DNA of 64,000 nt from Thalassotalea sp. 1_MG-2023 (GTDB lineage: Bacteria; Pseudomonadota; Gammaproteobacteria; Enterobacterales; Alteromonadaceae): positions 54,226-118,225 of the forward strand of contig NZ_JAUOPD010000013.1 of assembly GCF_030546745.1 (NCBI RefSeq), read 5' to 3'. A program made the position numbers and the translations under genes. Below the pieces are notes generated by a model. It had not been told where the DNA came from. It saw only the letters and a program-made list of their open reading frames with translations, and made no database searches. Positions 44,930 to 53,068 of this stretch are shown here, in pieces (positions within the stretch are counted from its first letter, which is position 1; each line of letters opens with the position of its first letter).

Positions 44930-45540
44930 TTTAAGATCCTTAGTTATGTGTCTTTGTTATGTCCAACGGATATTTATTAATTTATGCGATGGTAAACCTT
45001 TATAAAATGTCGCTATTTCATATTCTGTGTTTAACTTCACCTTGAAGCTGAACAACATTCACTTTGTTAGGCTATCAAGTGTCATGCCATTATTTAGTTT
45101 GTTGATTTTTAATGATAAAAATTATTTCTGTAAAAACTCTCTGTGTTAATTGTGTAATTATTATAGACAAATGTGTCAGGTTTTCATTTTGCGACAAGTC
45201 TTTAAGTTCGCATCAGCGATTGAGATCTTTAGCGTAGTAAAGTGATCGCACCTACTTTTAATCTCTTGATTGTGTATTCAATGATTAAAAAATGAGAATT
45301 TTGGTGGAAAAAAACGGCTTTAAAATAATTTAGCTATTGTTTTTATTGATATTATTGTAAACATTTAAAAGATTCGTTTTTGTTTAAGGGGCGGTAATAA
45401 GTTAGAGCGATTAAATAATTTCGGATTAACCTCCTAACGTTTCCAATCTGATTAACTTTGTGGCGTTAGATTTGCTTTGTTACTAAAGTCTTATGTAAAG
45501 AACTAAAGAAATATCTTCAAAAAAATAAAAGGTCGATAAC
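44930..45540. other. Divergent intergenic region between the entericidin-like gene and mscS
   Basis: About 611 AT-rich bases with no gene I can support. A sigma-54-like promoter facing mscS lies at 45461-45476. Toward the small lipoprotein I found only a one-base-short spacing variant (GG-N9-GC near 44984), which I do not count. Confidence 0.5.
45461..45476 (+). promoter_or_regulatory. Sigma-54-like promoter upstream of the MscS gene
   Basis: TGGCGTTAGATTTGCT matches TGGC at -24 and TTGCT at -12 with exact GG-N10-GC spacing. It faces the MscS gene at 45541, leaving a leader near 53 nt. Confidence 0.6.
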
Positions 45541-46539
45541 ATGCAAACCCAATTTGTATTAGATAATTTAGCGCAGTTTGTTCAAGTTGTGGTTGATAAG
45601 TTGCCTGCTTTTTTTGCAGGAATTTTAATATTTCTTATATTTTGGCTGTTATCAAAGCCTATTGCTGGTTTTATCACTAAACCATTTATTAAGCCAAACA
45701 TCAGTCAATTAGTACAATTAGTGATCCGAAGAACAACCAGTATTTTAATTGTTCTGGTTGGGTTGTATATATTTTTACATTTAGTCGGGTTAACACAGTT
45801 TGCAGTTGCAATACTAAGTGGTACAGGTGTGCTTGGACTCATTATTGGTTTTGCCTTTAAAGATATTGCTGAAAACTTTTTATCAAGTTTGCTTTTAAGT
45901 GTTCAACGCCCCTTTAAGCTAGGCGATATTATAGAAGTTGAAGGATATTTAGGAGTTGTTAATAAAATGACTTCTCGGGCTACCACGCTAGTTGACCTTA
46001 ACGGTGACCATATTCAACTACCAAATTCGACTATTTATAAGAATGCGATACGTAACCTTACTGCAAATCCAAATATACGCTGCACTGTTGATGTTGGTAT
46101 AGGATATGATGCAAATGTTGATTATGCACAATCTTTAGTGGCTAAGATTATGCGAAAACAACAAGCTGTTTTGAACGAGCCTGTACCTCAAGTACTTGTA
46201 AACTCTTTGGGTTCATCAACGTGTAATTTACGACTGTACTTTTGGATAAATAGCGAAGTTAACAGCAAACAGAAAGTAGCTTCAGTATTAATGAAAAGTG
46301 TTGTTGAAGTCTTTATGCAAGAAGGTATTTCTATGCCTGATGATGCAAGAGAAAGAATTATGTTAGCTCCAGAAAACAGTGGCACTACATCTCAAATTAA
46401 GCAAGAAGCGCCGAACCTTTCTACCGCTAATAATTCGCAAAATAATTATCACGATGATGATACTAGCAGTGATCATGACGATATTAGAGAGCAAGCGGTA
46501 AATTCAAGAGATCCAGAGGAAGGCCACAATATTTTATAA
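45541..46539 (+). CDS. Small-conductance mechanosensitive channel, MscS family
   Basis: MscS channels open under membrane tension and release solutes during osmotic downshock. The 332 residues contain three membrane helices (AFFAGILIFLIFWLLSKPIA, TSILIVLVGLYIFLHLVGL and the pore-lining LSGTGVLGLIIGFAFKDIAE). The MscS beta-domain follows (FKLGDIIEVEGYLGVVNKMT, GDHIQLPNSTIYKNAIRNLT). The C-terminal tail beyond residue 275 is hydrophilic, Asn/Asp/His-rich and unlike the core. A sigma-54-like promoter lies 65 bp upstream. Together with the ectoine operon it would serve osmotic balance. Confidence 0.94.
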   Translation: MQTQFVLDNLAQFVQVVVDKLPAFFAGILIFLIFWLLSKPIAGFITKPFIKPNISQLVQLVIRRTTSILIVLVGLYIFLHLVGLTQFAVAILSGTGVLGLIIGFAFKDIAENFLSSLLLSVQRPFKLGDIIEVEGYLGVVNKMTSRATTLVDLNGDHIQLPNSTIYKNAIRNLTANPNIRCTVDVGIGYDANVDYAQSLVAKIMRKQQAVLNEPVPQVLVNSLGSSTCNLRLYFWINSEVNSKQKVASVLMKSVVEVFMQEGISMPDDARERIMLAPENSGTTSQIKQEAPNLSTANNSQNNYHDDDTSSDHDDIREQAVNSRDPEEGHNIL

Positions 46540-46578
46540 AGTGAATATCACTAACGATGGGCTTATTTTATTAATTAA

Positions 46579-47061
46579 TCAGGTGGTTATGCATTTAGCG
46601 CATATGCAGGTTAATTCTATTTGATGGGAACATAATTGATAACCGAATCTTGTTACCTCGTCTGTGAGGCATTCTTCTATAGCATGATTAATTGGCAACT
46701 CTTGTACTTGTTGGCACTGCTGACAAAATAAAAGTTGTGTTACATCATGTTCTTTTTGATTATTTATAAAAGCACAGGCAACAAACTTATTCGCAACGTT
46801 TATTTTATGTACTAAGTGGACTTTTACCAGATAATCTAATGTTCGATAAATAGACATCGGCGCCATTTTTTCACTGTATGTATTTTCAAATAATTCAATT
46901 AATTCGTAGGCTGATTGTGCTCTTTCTGTATTAAGTAGAAGTGATAGCACTTGTTGTCTTATCGGTGTAAGTTTACTTCCGTGCCGTTCACAGTGAGCTT
47001 CAGCTATCCTCAGTTGCTCTTCTGAGGTTTTTACTTTATGAGCAAAGGTGCATTGGGTCAT
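46579..47061 (-). CDS. zur: Zinc uptake regulator Zur (Fur family)
   Basis: The 160-residue protein has a Fur-type winged helix (LTPIRQQVLSLLLNTERAQS, MSIYRTLDYLVKVHLVHKI). Its dimerisation domain has the structural zinc cysteines in LLFCQQCQQVQELP and near the C-terminus CICAKC. The opening QLRIAEAHCERHGSKLTPIR is characteristic of Zur rather than Fur. Zinc-loaded Zur represses zinc-uptake genes. It is encoded downstream of a zinc lipoprotein and TonB receptor on the same strand. Two Zur-box-like palindromes precede the receptor gene, which strongly supports the assignment. Confidence 0.93.
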   Translation of the reverse strand: MTQCTFAHKVKTSEEQLRIAEAHCERHGSKLTPIRQQVLSLLLNTERAQSAYELIELFENTYSEKMAPMSIYRTLDYLVKVHLVHKINVANKFVACAFINNQKEHDVTQLLFCQQCQQVQELPINHAIEECLTDEVTRFGYQLCSHQIELTCICAKCITT

Positions 47062-47160
47062 AATGAATTAATAGAGCCTGCTGATTTTTCTGGGTTATTG
47101 TTATGTCACAAAACAGCTTTTTTATTTAAGTACCTGTGATAACACTATTTTGCCGTTAAC

Positions 47161-47196
47161 AAGTCAGGTGTCACTGAAATCAATGGCACCTGACTT
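47161..47196 (-). terminator. Stem-loop after the AztD-like gene
   Basis: AAGTCAGGTG and CACCTGACTT form a perfect 10-bp stem with a 16-nt loop, 10 bp after the stop of the zinc lipoprotein gene and before zur. It could reduce read-through from the Zur-repressed operon into zur. The T-tract is weak. Confidence 0.5.
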
Positions 47197-47205
47197 AAGA
47201 CTCGA

Positions 47206-48600
47206 TTAATGGTCGTGATCGTGTTCTTCGCCTTCTTCAACAATGCCTAACCAAGATATATTGGCAGGTGCAAAGTTTAATTCGATATCTCCTTCAATCT
47301 CCATGTCTTCAATATGCACTTGAAGAATATGCTTAGCTATAGGGTCACCAACATAGGCAAAATGATCATTTTGAGCGACTGTTAGCGTAAAAGACATATT
47401 ATCCGGCATGGTTGATACATCTTCTTCTGAGATATCAATACGCCCTTCAAATTCCCACTCCATGTGACCATCATGTGAATGTTGGCTTAATACAGTAAGG
47501 TAGCCTTGATTATCTAAAATTAAGAAGTGCTCACCTCCAAACGCAAATGCATAAGAAACAGGGGATGCATCAGCCATGGGTTGCCAGTCAATAGTTTCCA
47601 TTTCATTTTCTTCTGGATTAAGCGTAACGAGTATCGCTTGACCACCGCCGTGTCCAGAGGCTATACCAATGAAAGATTCACTACCTTCATGACCGTAAAT
47701 AGTTCCAATACGTAAGCCATTTAGTTCACTGATGTTAGCGACTTTCTCTGCTTCGTATTCGTCATTATGTTGGTGGGCAATTAAAACGCCATCTCCACAG
47801 CCGAATGCAACAAACTCATGGTTTTGTGCTGCGCCATGCAAGTCAGGACAAGTAATATCTAACGTCTGTTCAAGTTCATATTCGCCATCGTGAAAATGAT
47901 AAACACCTACTTGATCTGGGAGAACTTTAGCGTTTGACGTGCTGTCTGCATCGTCGCGGCGCAGGGTTGAGAGTAGGTGTTCGCCTCTAGGTTTAGCAAC
48001 ACCGTGCATGTTCACTGAATATTCAATCCCTGCTAATTCCGAAGTTTCGCTACTAATATCACTATCTGTAAGCACTTGAACAGATGCACTGGTGCCAGTA
48101 TTGGCATCTCCATCATAAAAGACCGCCATTTGGCCATCATGATTGATGACATGAGTAGGACGGCTTCCCATTAACGTATAATCACTTAACGCAGGCGATT
48201 GTTCATAGTCATGTAGATGTTCGCCATGGTCTTCTCGCCATAAGCCACTATCAATAAAGCTGATATTGTCATCACTTCGATTTACTATTGCAGCATAACG
48301 AAAGCCTGGTGAAGTGGTTAATGAGTTTGAATCATAGGTTAATGAGAAGGTATCAAGTAGCTCATTATCATCTAGATCAAAAATTGCTGCTTCGGCAGTC
48401 TCTGCAGAAAGTACTGCCAAACGACCTAGAGACTCTATTGTATAACCATCATCATGGTCATGATCATCACCATGGTCGTGGCCATCATCTACTACGATGG
48501 GGTCTTGTTCAACAATTGTGGTTTCGGCATCGCCACAACCCGTTAGTATTAAGCTGCCGATCAACCCGGCAAGCACATTAAGTTTGAATAAATTTGTCAT
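47206..48600 (-). CDS. AztD-like zinc-binding beta-propeller lipoprotein
   Basis: The 464-residue protein has a lipoprotein signal (LNVLAGLIGSLILTGC, Cys22) and then a His/Asp-rich metal-binding segment (DDGHDHGDDHDHDDG). Repeats of a beta-propeller type follow: RLAVLSAETAEAAIFDLDDN, FIDSGLWREDHGEHLHDY, VNMHGVAKPRGEHLLSTL, ITCPDLHGAAQNHEFVAFGC. Phrases such as CPDLHG, the EDHGEH segment and a His in each blade resemble the zinc metallochaperone AztD. It ends EEGEEHDHDH. It is probably anchored to a membrane facing the periplasm, passing zinc from the TonB receptor onward. It follows the receptor gene by 36 bp in the same operon. Confidence 0.82.
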   Translation of the reverse strand: MTNLFKLNVLAGLIGSLILTGCGDAETTIVEQDPIVVDDGHDHGDDHDHDDGYTIESLGRLAVLSAETAEAAIFDLDDNELLDTFSLTYDSNSLTTSPGFRYAAIVNRSDDNISFIDSGLWREDHGEHLHDYEQSPALSDYTLMGSRPTHVINHDGQMAVFYDGDANTGTSASVQVLTDSDISSETSELAGIEYSVNMHGVAKPRGEHLLSTLRRDDADSTSNAKVLPDQVGVYHFHDGEYELEQTLDITCPDLHGAAQNHEFVAFGCGDGVLIAHQHNDEYEAEKVANISELNGLRIGTIYGHEGSESFIGIASGHGGGQAILVTLNPEENEMETIDWQPMADASPVSYAFAFGGEHFLILDNQGYLTVLSQHSHDGHMEWEFEGRIDISEEDVSTMPDNMSFTLTVAQNDHFAYVGDPIAKHILQVHIEDMEIEGDIELNFAPANISWLGIVEEGEEHDHDH

Positions 48601-48636
48601 GCGTAATTCCTTGAAAATTATTATTTAATAGAAAAG

Positions 48637-51060
48637 TTAGAAGTAGCCTCGAATGCCAACAGAAAAACTTCGTCCTGGGCGTGGTGCAATATCTTTAAGA
48701 AACGAGCTATGTACCCTAGCTTCTGTATCAGTTAAATTGCTGCCTTTTACATAGAGAGAAATATCGTGATTTAGCATTGGTAAATCATATGAAACACTAG
48801 CGTCAACTAACGTGTAGCCATCAGTTTCAGTTTCGAAGGCCGTTATTTTATCTTGCGATTGATAACGGGTAATATCTAAATGTGCACTAATATTTTCATT
48901 GATATAACTTAAGTTAGTACCAAACCTTAGTGGAGGTGTTCGAGGTAGATCGCCACCATCTTGCAATTTAACTCTGACATAATCAGAAAAAACCGTGGCT
49001 TTAATTTCGTCTGTTGCTTGCCAAGCTATTTGTGCTTCAAACCCTTTGAGAATAACGTCATCAGTTTGAAAGATATAAACAGGAAGTTCATCTGTATGTT
49101 CATCATGATCATGTGAATCATCACTATGATCGTGACCACTCTCTGCAAATAGCCCAGTATTTATCTGATAATAGTAGTTATCAATTTTGTTATAAAAGGC
49201 ATTAAATATATAAGCGACTTCACCTTGAGTTTTGCGGAAAGTGAGATCAATATTATTAGCAGTTTCTAGATCAATGGCTTCGTCAGTTAAGCCAATATCA
49301 CGGTGATCATTTTCTTGGTGTAACGCAAATAATGCACCTATTTCATAACTTCCGGTGCCAATATGTGGACCAAAAGAAAGCAACTCTGTAGCCGAAGGGG
49401 CACGTTCTGAACGAGAAAGTGAAATACCAATATTATAGCCTGGTGTAAAATTCCAAACTAAACCAGTAGAAAGCGTAACAGGTGTAAATTCGTGATCTAC
49501 ATCGAAAACACGAATGTGATCTGTATCATGTTCATCGTGTTCATCATGTTCATGATCATCATCGTGAGAGTGTGCGGCTAGCTCTGGTAATAATACTTCA
49601 TTGGCTTTCAATGTTACTTGTTCAACACGGGCACCTACTTGAAGTAGCAAATCGTCATTAAGGTGTCTTTCTTCCATTACAGCTAACGCAAAAGTCTCGC
49701 TGTCTGATGGAGGTGTAAACGCTTCGGCCCCTTGAGCAGCAACTTCACTGTTTTTATAGTGTAAACTCAGTCCACCTTTCCAGCCAGAGAGAGGGTGATG
49801 TAGCAAGTCTACTTTTACCTCATGACTGTCGTTTTCAAATACAGTACCCACTTCACCATGTTCAATTTCTGAATGTTGATAATCAGTAAAGCCAGAGCGT
49901 AAGTTAACTTGGCGCAACCATTGGCCATCAAAATTAATTTCACCCTGTAATTGCACTCGTGTTTGTTCTAAATCTGCAAAAACATCCTCATTTTCACTGT
50001 GACTCTCTTCGAGATCATGATCATGGTCATCAGTATCGCCTTCATCACCATGGCTATGGCCTGGAATACCATATTCACGGTTAAATTTTTCTACAGAAAT
50101 ACCCAAATAGCCGTCGTTAAAAAGGTAACTTGCACCTATAGTAAAACCATCAGATTCTTCAGCACTGTTTTCTACCTTGAAGTTATCTCCGTGCTCATCA
50201 TGATCTGCTTCTGGAGCAACGGGTACTTCATAATCACTTGATTCTCGCCAGTATCCATCGGCATAAAAAGCAAAGGAATCTGTACCTGTTGTCGCATTGA
50301 ATGATGCGAGCTTTTTATTGTCAGCAGAATTCGTTTCAAGTGACCATTCGCCTCTTGTTGTGCTGTCAGTTGGCACACGACCGTCAACAACATTTACTAC
50401 ACCACCAACGGCGCCGCTACCGTAGAATAAGGTTGCAGGCCCGCGTAATACTTCAATTTGTGTGGCTGTTGATGCTTCAGCTGCTACCGCATGATCAGGC
50501 CCTACTCGAGAAACATCACTAACATCTAGCCCGTTTTGACTGATCATTACACGTGGGCCACTTAAACCTCGGATGATAGGAGTACTGGCGACATTCGCAT
50601 GAAAGTTAGTGTGTACACCGACTGTTTTCTCTAAGCTGTCTCCGAGTGTTGAAGCTTGTTGGCGGCGTAATGTTTCACCCGCTAATACAGTAACGGGAGT
50701 TGCAGATTCCATTACAGACATATGCACAGGTGATGCAACAACATCAACGACTTCAATAGGTGAACGATTTAACGTGAACGTAAGATTACTGGTATTTTCG
50801 GAAATTGTTATGCCTTTAATTAGGTGGGCAAATCCAGCAGCAGTAATGTGTAATTCTCGTTTACCTGATGTTAAGTCTGTGACAACAAAACGGCCATTCT
50901 TATCAGTTGTTGTTGTAATTGCTGTTCCTTCAACTTCTATTTTGGCACCAACTACCTTTTCACCTTTACTATTAATAACAGTTCCTTCAATCGTTTGTGC
51001 GAACAAACTAGCAGGCAATAAGCTGCCTACAAGAACGGCTACCTTTGATATTTTGAACAT
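48637..51060 (-). CDS. TonB-dependent outer-membrane receptor, probable zinc (ZnuD-like)
   Basis: The 807-residue protein has a signal peptide (KISKVAVLVGSLLPASLFAQ) and an N-terminal carboxypeptidase-regulatory-like beta domain (IEGTVINSKGEKVVGAKIEV). The plug follows (TPVTVLAGETLRRQQASTLG, STPIIRGLSGPRVMISQNGL, IEVLRGPATLFYGSGAVGGV), then a 22-strand-type barrel ending SFSVGIRGYF. Several extracellular loops are strikingly His/Asp-rich (GHSHGDEGDTDDHDHDLEES, HSHDDDHEHDEHDEHDTDH, SGHDHSDDSHDHDEHTD), as in ZnuD zinc receptors. The gene is preceded by two identical Zur-box-like palindromes and leads into the zinc lipoprotein gene. Confidence 0.92.
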   Translation of the reverse strand: MFKISKVAVLVGSLLPASLFAQTIEGTVINSKGEKVVGAKIEVEGTAITTTTDKNGRFVVTDLTSGKRELHITAAGFAHLIKGITISENTSNLTFTLNRSPIEVVDVVASPVHMSVMESATPVTVLAGETLRRQQASTLGDSLEKTVGVHTNFHANVASTPIIRGLSGPRVMISQNGLDVSDVSRVGPDHAVAAEASTATQIEVLRGPATLFYGSGAVGGVVNVVDGRVPTDSTTRGEWSLETNSADNKKLASFNATTGTDSFAFYADGYWRESSDYEVPVAPEADHDEHGDNFKVENSAEESDGFTIGASYLFNDGYLGISVEKFNREYGIPGHSHGDEGDTDDHDHDLEESHSENEDVFADLEQTRVQLQGEINFDGQWLRQVNLRSGFTDYQHSEIEHGEVGTVFENDSHEVKVDLLHHPLSGWKGGLSLHYKNSEVAAQGAEAFTPPSDSETFALAVMEERHLNDDLLLQVGARVEQVTLKANEVLLPELAAHSHDDDHEHDEHDEHDTDHIRVFDVDHEFTPVTLSTGLVWNFTPGYNIGISLSRSERAPSATELLSFGPHIGTGSYEIGALFALHQENDHRDIGLTDEAIDLETANNIDLTFRKTQGEVAYIFNAFYNKIDNYYYQINTGLFAESGHDHSDDSHDHDEHTDELPVYIFQTDDVILKGFEAQIAWQATDEIKATVFSDYVRVKLQDGGDLPRTPPLRFGTNLSYINENISAHLDITRYQSQDKITAFETETDGYTLVDASVSYDLPMLNHDISLYVKGSNLTDTEARVHSSFLKDIAPRPGRSFSVGIRGYF

Positions 51061-51093
51061 TAGATCTCCAATAGAGTGATATTACCTATGTAA

Positions 51094-51110
51094 ATGTTAT
51101 GATATAACAT
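51094..51110. promoter_or_regulatory. Zur box 1
   Basis: ATGTTATGATATAACAT is a 7-3-7 palindrome (ATGTTAT / ATAACAT) matching the gammaproteobacterial Zur-site pattern. It lies 33 bp upstream of the TonB receptor start. Confidence 0.85.
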
Positions 51111-51122
51111 CATCTTTAATAA

Positions 51123-51139
51123 ATGTTATGATATAACAT
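51123..51139. promoter_or_regulatory. Zur box 2
   Basis: A second, identical 17-bp copy of ATGTTATGATATAACAT lies 29 bp upstream of the first. Tandem identical boxes suggest cooperative, tight zinc repression of the receptor-lipoprotein operon. Confidence 0.85.
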
Positions 51140-51945
51140 CTCTTAAGTAAACAGTAGATCTATGTAAAAATGAGTGGTTTTACTATTGTTAGGTGATTTT
51201 GTATCAAGAAAATTAACGTTAGGGGGTTAGGAAAGCTTGTACTGTTTTAACCAAAGCCCCTAAAGGGAGAGTTGTGATTAAGAGTGTTAGCCTAGTCAAT
51301 TACATTTCCTAAATTCAATATCGAAGCTATTCGGCCAAGAAATGTTAGAGATAGACAACCTACAATCTTTGAAGCTGCATCACCTCATGTCGCGTAATCA
51401 AATTGAATAATACCGGTACGTTAATTATCGCTGTGGCTCAAAAGTGAAAAATTATCAAAAAGTGCAGAATGATTGAAATTGGCACTGAGCATTTAGTCAT
51501 GTTGAGCATGCTAATATTTGTAAAACGAGGGTTAATACCAATTCGTATAAATATTCGGTCATTCAGCGAGAATTAAACGCTTTAGAGGCACGGCGTTGAT
51601 TGCAGAGAATGGTTATTCCCTTTTCAAAATCAACAACACAGGCTATGAAGCGCTTAAACTCGCCCTTTGGGAGCGTGTTAGAGGCGCGATAATTGCGCAA
51701 AACGTGTTTGATGTAGAACAACTATACCCGCACACGTTTCGCTTATTCTCCCACCTCTGACATCGCTCTGAACTGACTTAATCTTTATGCGAATTGGTAT
51801 AACTTAACCTTGTTAAGAAATAAGCTTTCTTTTTGTTAGTGTGAAAGATAGCTGTATTATGTTTTTATCAATTGATTATAATTAGCATTTCTTGGTAAAT
51901 GAATAATGTCTTCATTTAATGCGTCGATTTTAGCAGGTTTTGGCA
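51140..51945. other. Gene-poor region upstream of the zinc receptor, containing a MITE-like repeat
   Basis: About 800 bp without a supportable gene. 51140-51534 holds only short open stretches. 51535-51800 is a MITE-like repeat, listed separately. 51801-51945 is the promoter region of the AraC-type regulator. Confidence 0.55.
51535..51800. repeat. 266-bp MITE-like element with 17-bp terminal inverted repeats
   Basis: ATACCAATTCGTATAAA (51535-51551) and TTTATGCGAATTGGTAT (51784-51800) are inverted copies with one mismatch. No transposase is inside, although parts of the interior read as broken coding sequence. It resembles miniature non-autonomous transposons common in marine Alteromonadales genomes. 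The flanks read TTA before and AAC after, so no clear target duplication beyond TA was found. Confidence 0.75.
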
Positions 51946-52977
51946 ATGGCACTCTCAAGTCAATTATTATTCTTTTTTAGCGCTCTTGGTGCATTTAATG
52001 GTTTATTTTTGGCACTGTATTTATGGTTTTCTAAACCCTTTACCACAGAAAAAAAGTTTTTAGCCGCGTTATTACTGGCGATTAGTTTACGGATTTCGAA
52101 GTCTATTTGGTTTTATTTTGATCCAACCATCGGTAAGCAATTCTTGCAAATAGGGCTATCGGCTTGCTTTTTGATTGGTCCTTTCTTGTACTTTTACATT
52201 GCATGTGTAACAAAGCAATTAGAACGACTTACCCTGCATTGGAAAACTCATATTAGTTTACTTTTTGTCATTATTATTGTCGTAGGTACGCTATACCCTT
52301 ATCAAAGTAATGTCGACTTATGGGGCGTTTTCTACAAGTTTATTAACTGGAGTTGGTTTGCTTATTTGGTGGCATCTTGCATGTTACTTTTTCCTACCCT
52401 ATCACTTTTAATCACGAATAAGAGCGCATTAGCTAAAAGTGAACTCGTCAGTGTTAATGTGTTCTTTGGGGTTAGTATTATTTGGTTGGCCTATTTTACA
52501 GCTTCGTATACATCTTACATTGTTGGAGCATTAACATTCTCTTTTATTTTATACATGAGTGTATCAACAGTGATGTTAAAAACTCATTATAAAAAAGAGG
52601 TGCGATATGCAAATAAAAAAATTGAAGAGCTAGCTGCAAATGAGCTTTTAACGCAATTAAATGTATTGATGGAAACAGAAAAACTATATAAAAATGCTAA
52701 TTTAACGCTTGGTCAACTAGCGAGAAAAATGCAGGTGTCAGTACCACAACTTTCACAATTTTTGAATGATAATATGGGTAAGTCGTTTTCAAGTTATATA
52801 AATGAGTGGCGAATTAAAGAAGCAAAACAGCTACTTATTACAGAGCCGAATATGACCATGGAAGTTATAGCTGAATTATCAGGATATAATGCACAATCTA
52901 CCTTTTACAGTGCGTTTAAGCAATTCGAACAGTTAACGCCTGCGAAATACCGCCATTCAATGTTAAATAACTCTTAA
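51946..52977 (+). CDS. Membrane-anchored AraC-family transcriptional regulator
   Basis: From the ATG at 51946 (AGCAGG upstream) the 343-residue protein has about seven hydrophobic helices in its first 210 residues (LLFFFSALGAFNGLFLALYL, ACFLIGPFLYFYIACV, HISLLFVIIIVVGTLYPYQ). A C-terminal AraC DNA-binding domain follows: LTLGQLARKMQVSVPQLSQF, WRIKEAKQLLITEPNMTMEV, IAELSGYNAQSTFYSAFKQF. It has the same architecture as the protein encoded at 20509-21660. The next gene, 92 bp downstream on the same strand, is a DJ-1-like protein and a likely co-regulated partner or target. Confidence 0.9.
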   Translation: MALSSQLLFFFSALGAFNGLFLALYLWFSKPFTTEKKFLAALLLAISLRISKSIWFYFDPTIGKQFLQIGLSACFLIGPFLYFYIACVTKQLERLTLHWKTHISLLFVIIIVVGTLYPYQSNVDLWGVFYKFINWSWFAYLVASCMLLFPTLSLLITNKSALAKSELVSVNVFFGVSIIWLAYFTASYTSYIVGALTFSFILYMSVSTVMLKTHYKKEVRYANKKIEELAANELLTQLNVLMETEKLYKNANLTLGQLARKMQVSVPQLSQFLNDNMGKSFSSYINEWRIKEAKQLLITEPNMTMEVIAELSGYNAQSTFYSAFKQFEQLTPAKYRHSMLNNS

Positions 52978-53068
52978 TTTATAATTCCGTAGTTCGATTT
53001 TATATTACATGAGTGTGTGAATTGATTTTTTCTCTTAATGTTGATGCGACCATTAAGAGGAGGATGAT

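Noticed and set aside
44970..45000. Sigma-54-like box upstream of the entericidin-like gene
   Set aside because: The GG-GC spacing is nine, one short, and the -24 element is poor.
47527..50522. Long plus-strand frames rich in His, Gln and Leu opposite the zinc lipoprotein and receptor genes
   Set aside because: They are antisense shadows created by His/Asp codon repeats and regular codon use in the genuine minus-strand genes.
51342..51410. Short frame MLEIDNLQSLKLHHL upstream of the MITE
   Set aside because: Only 22 codons, no ribosome site and no family resemblance; probably chance or decayed sequence.
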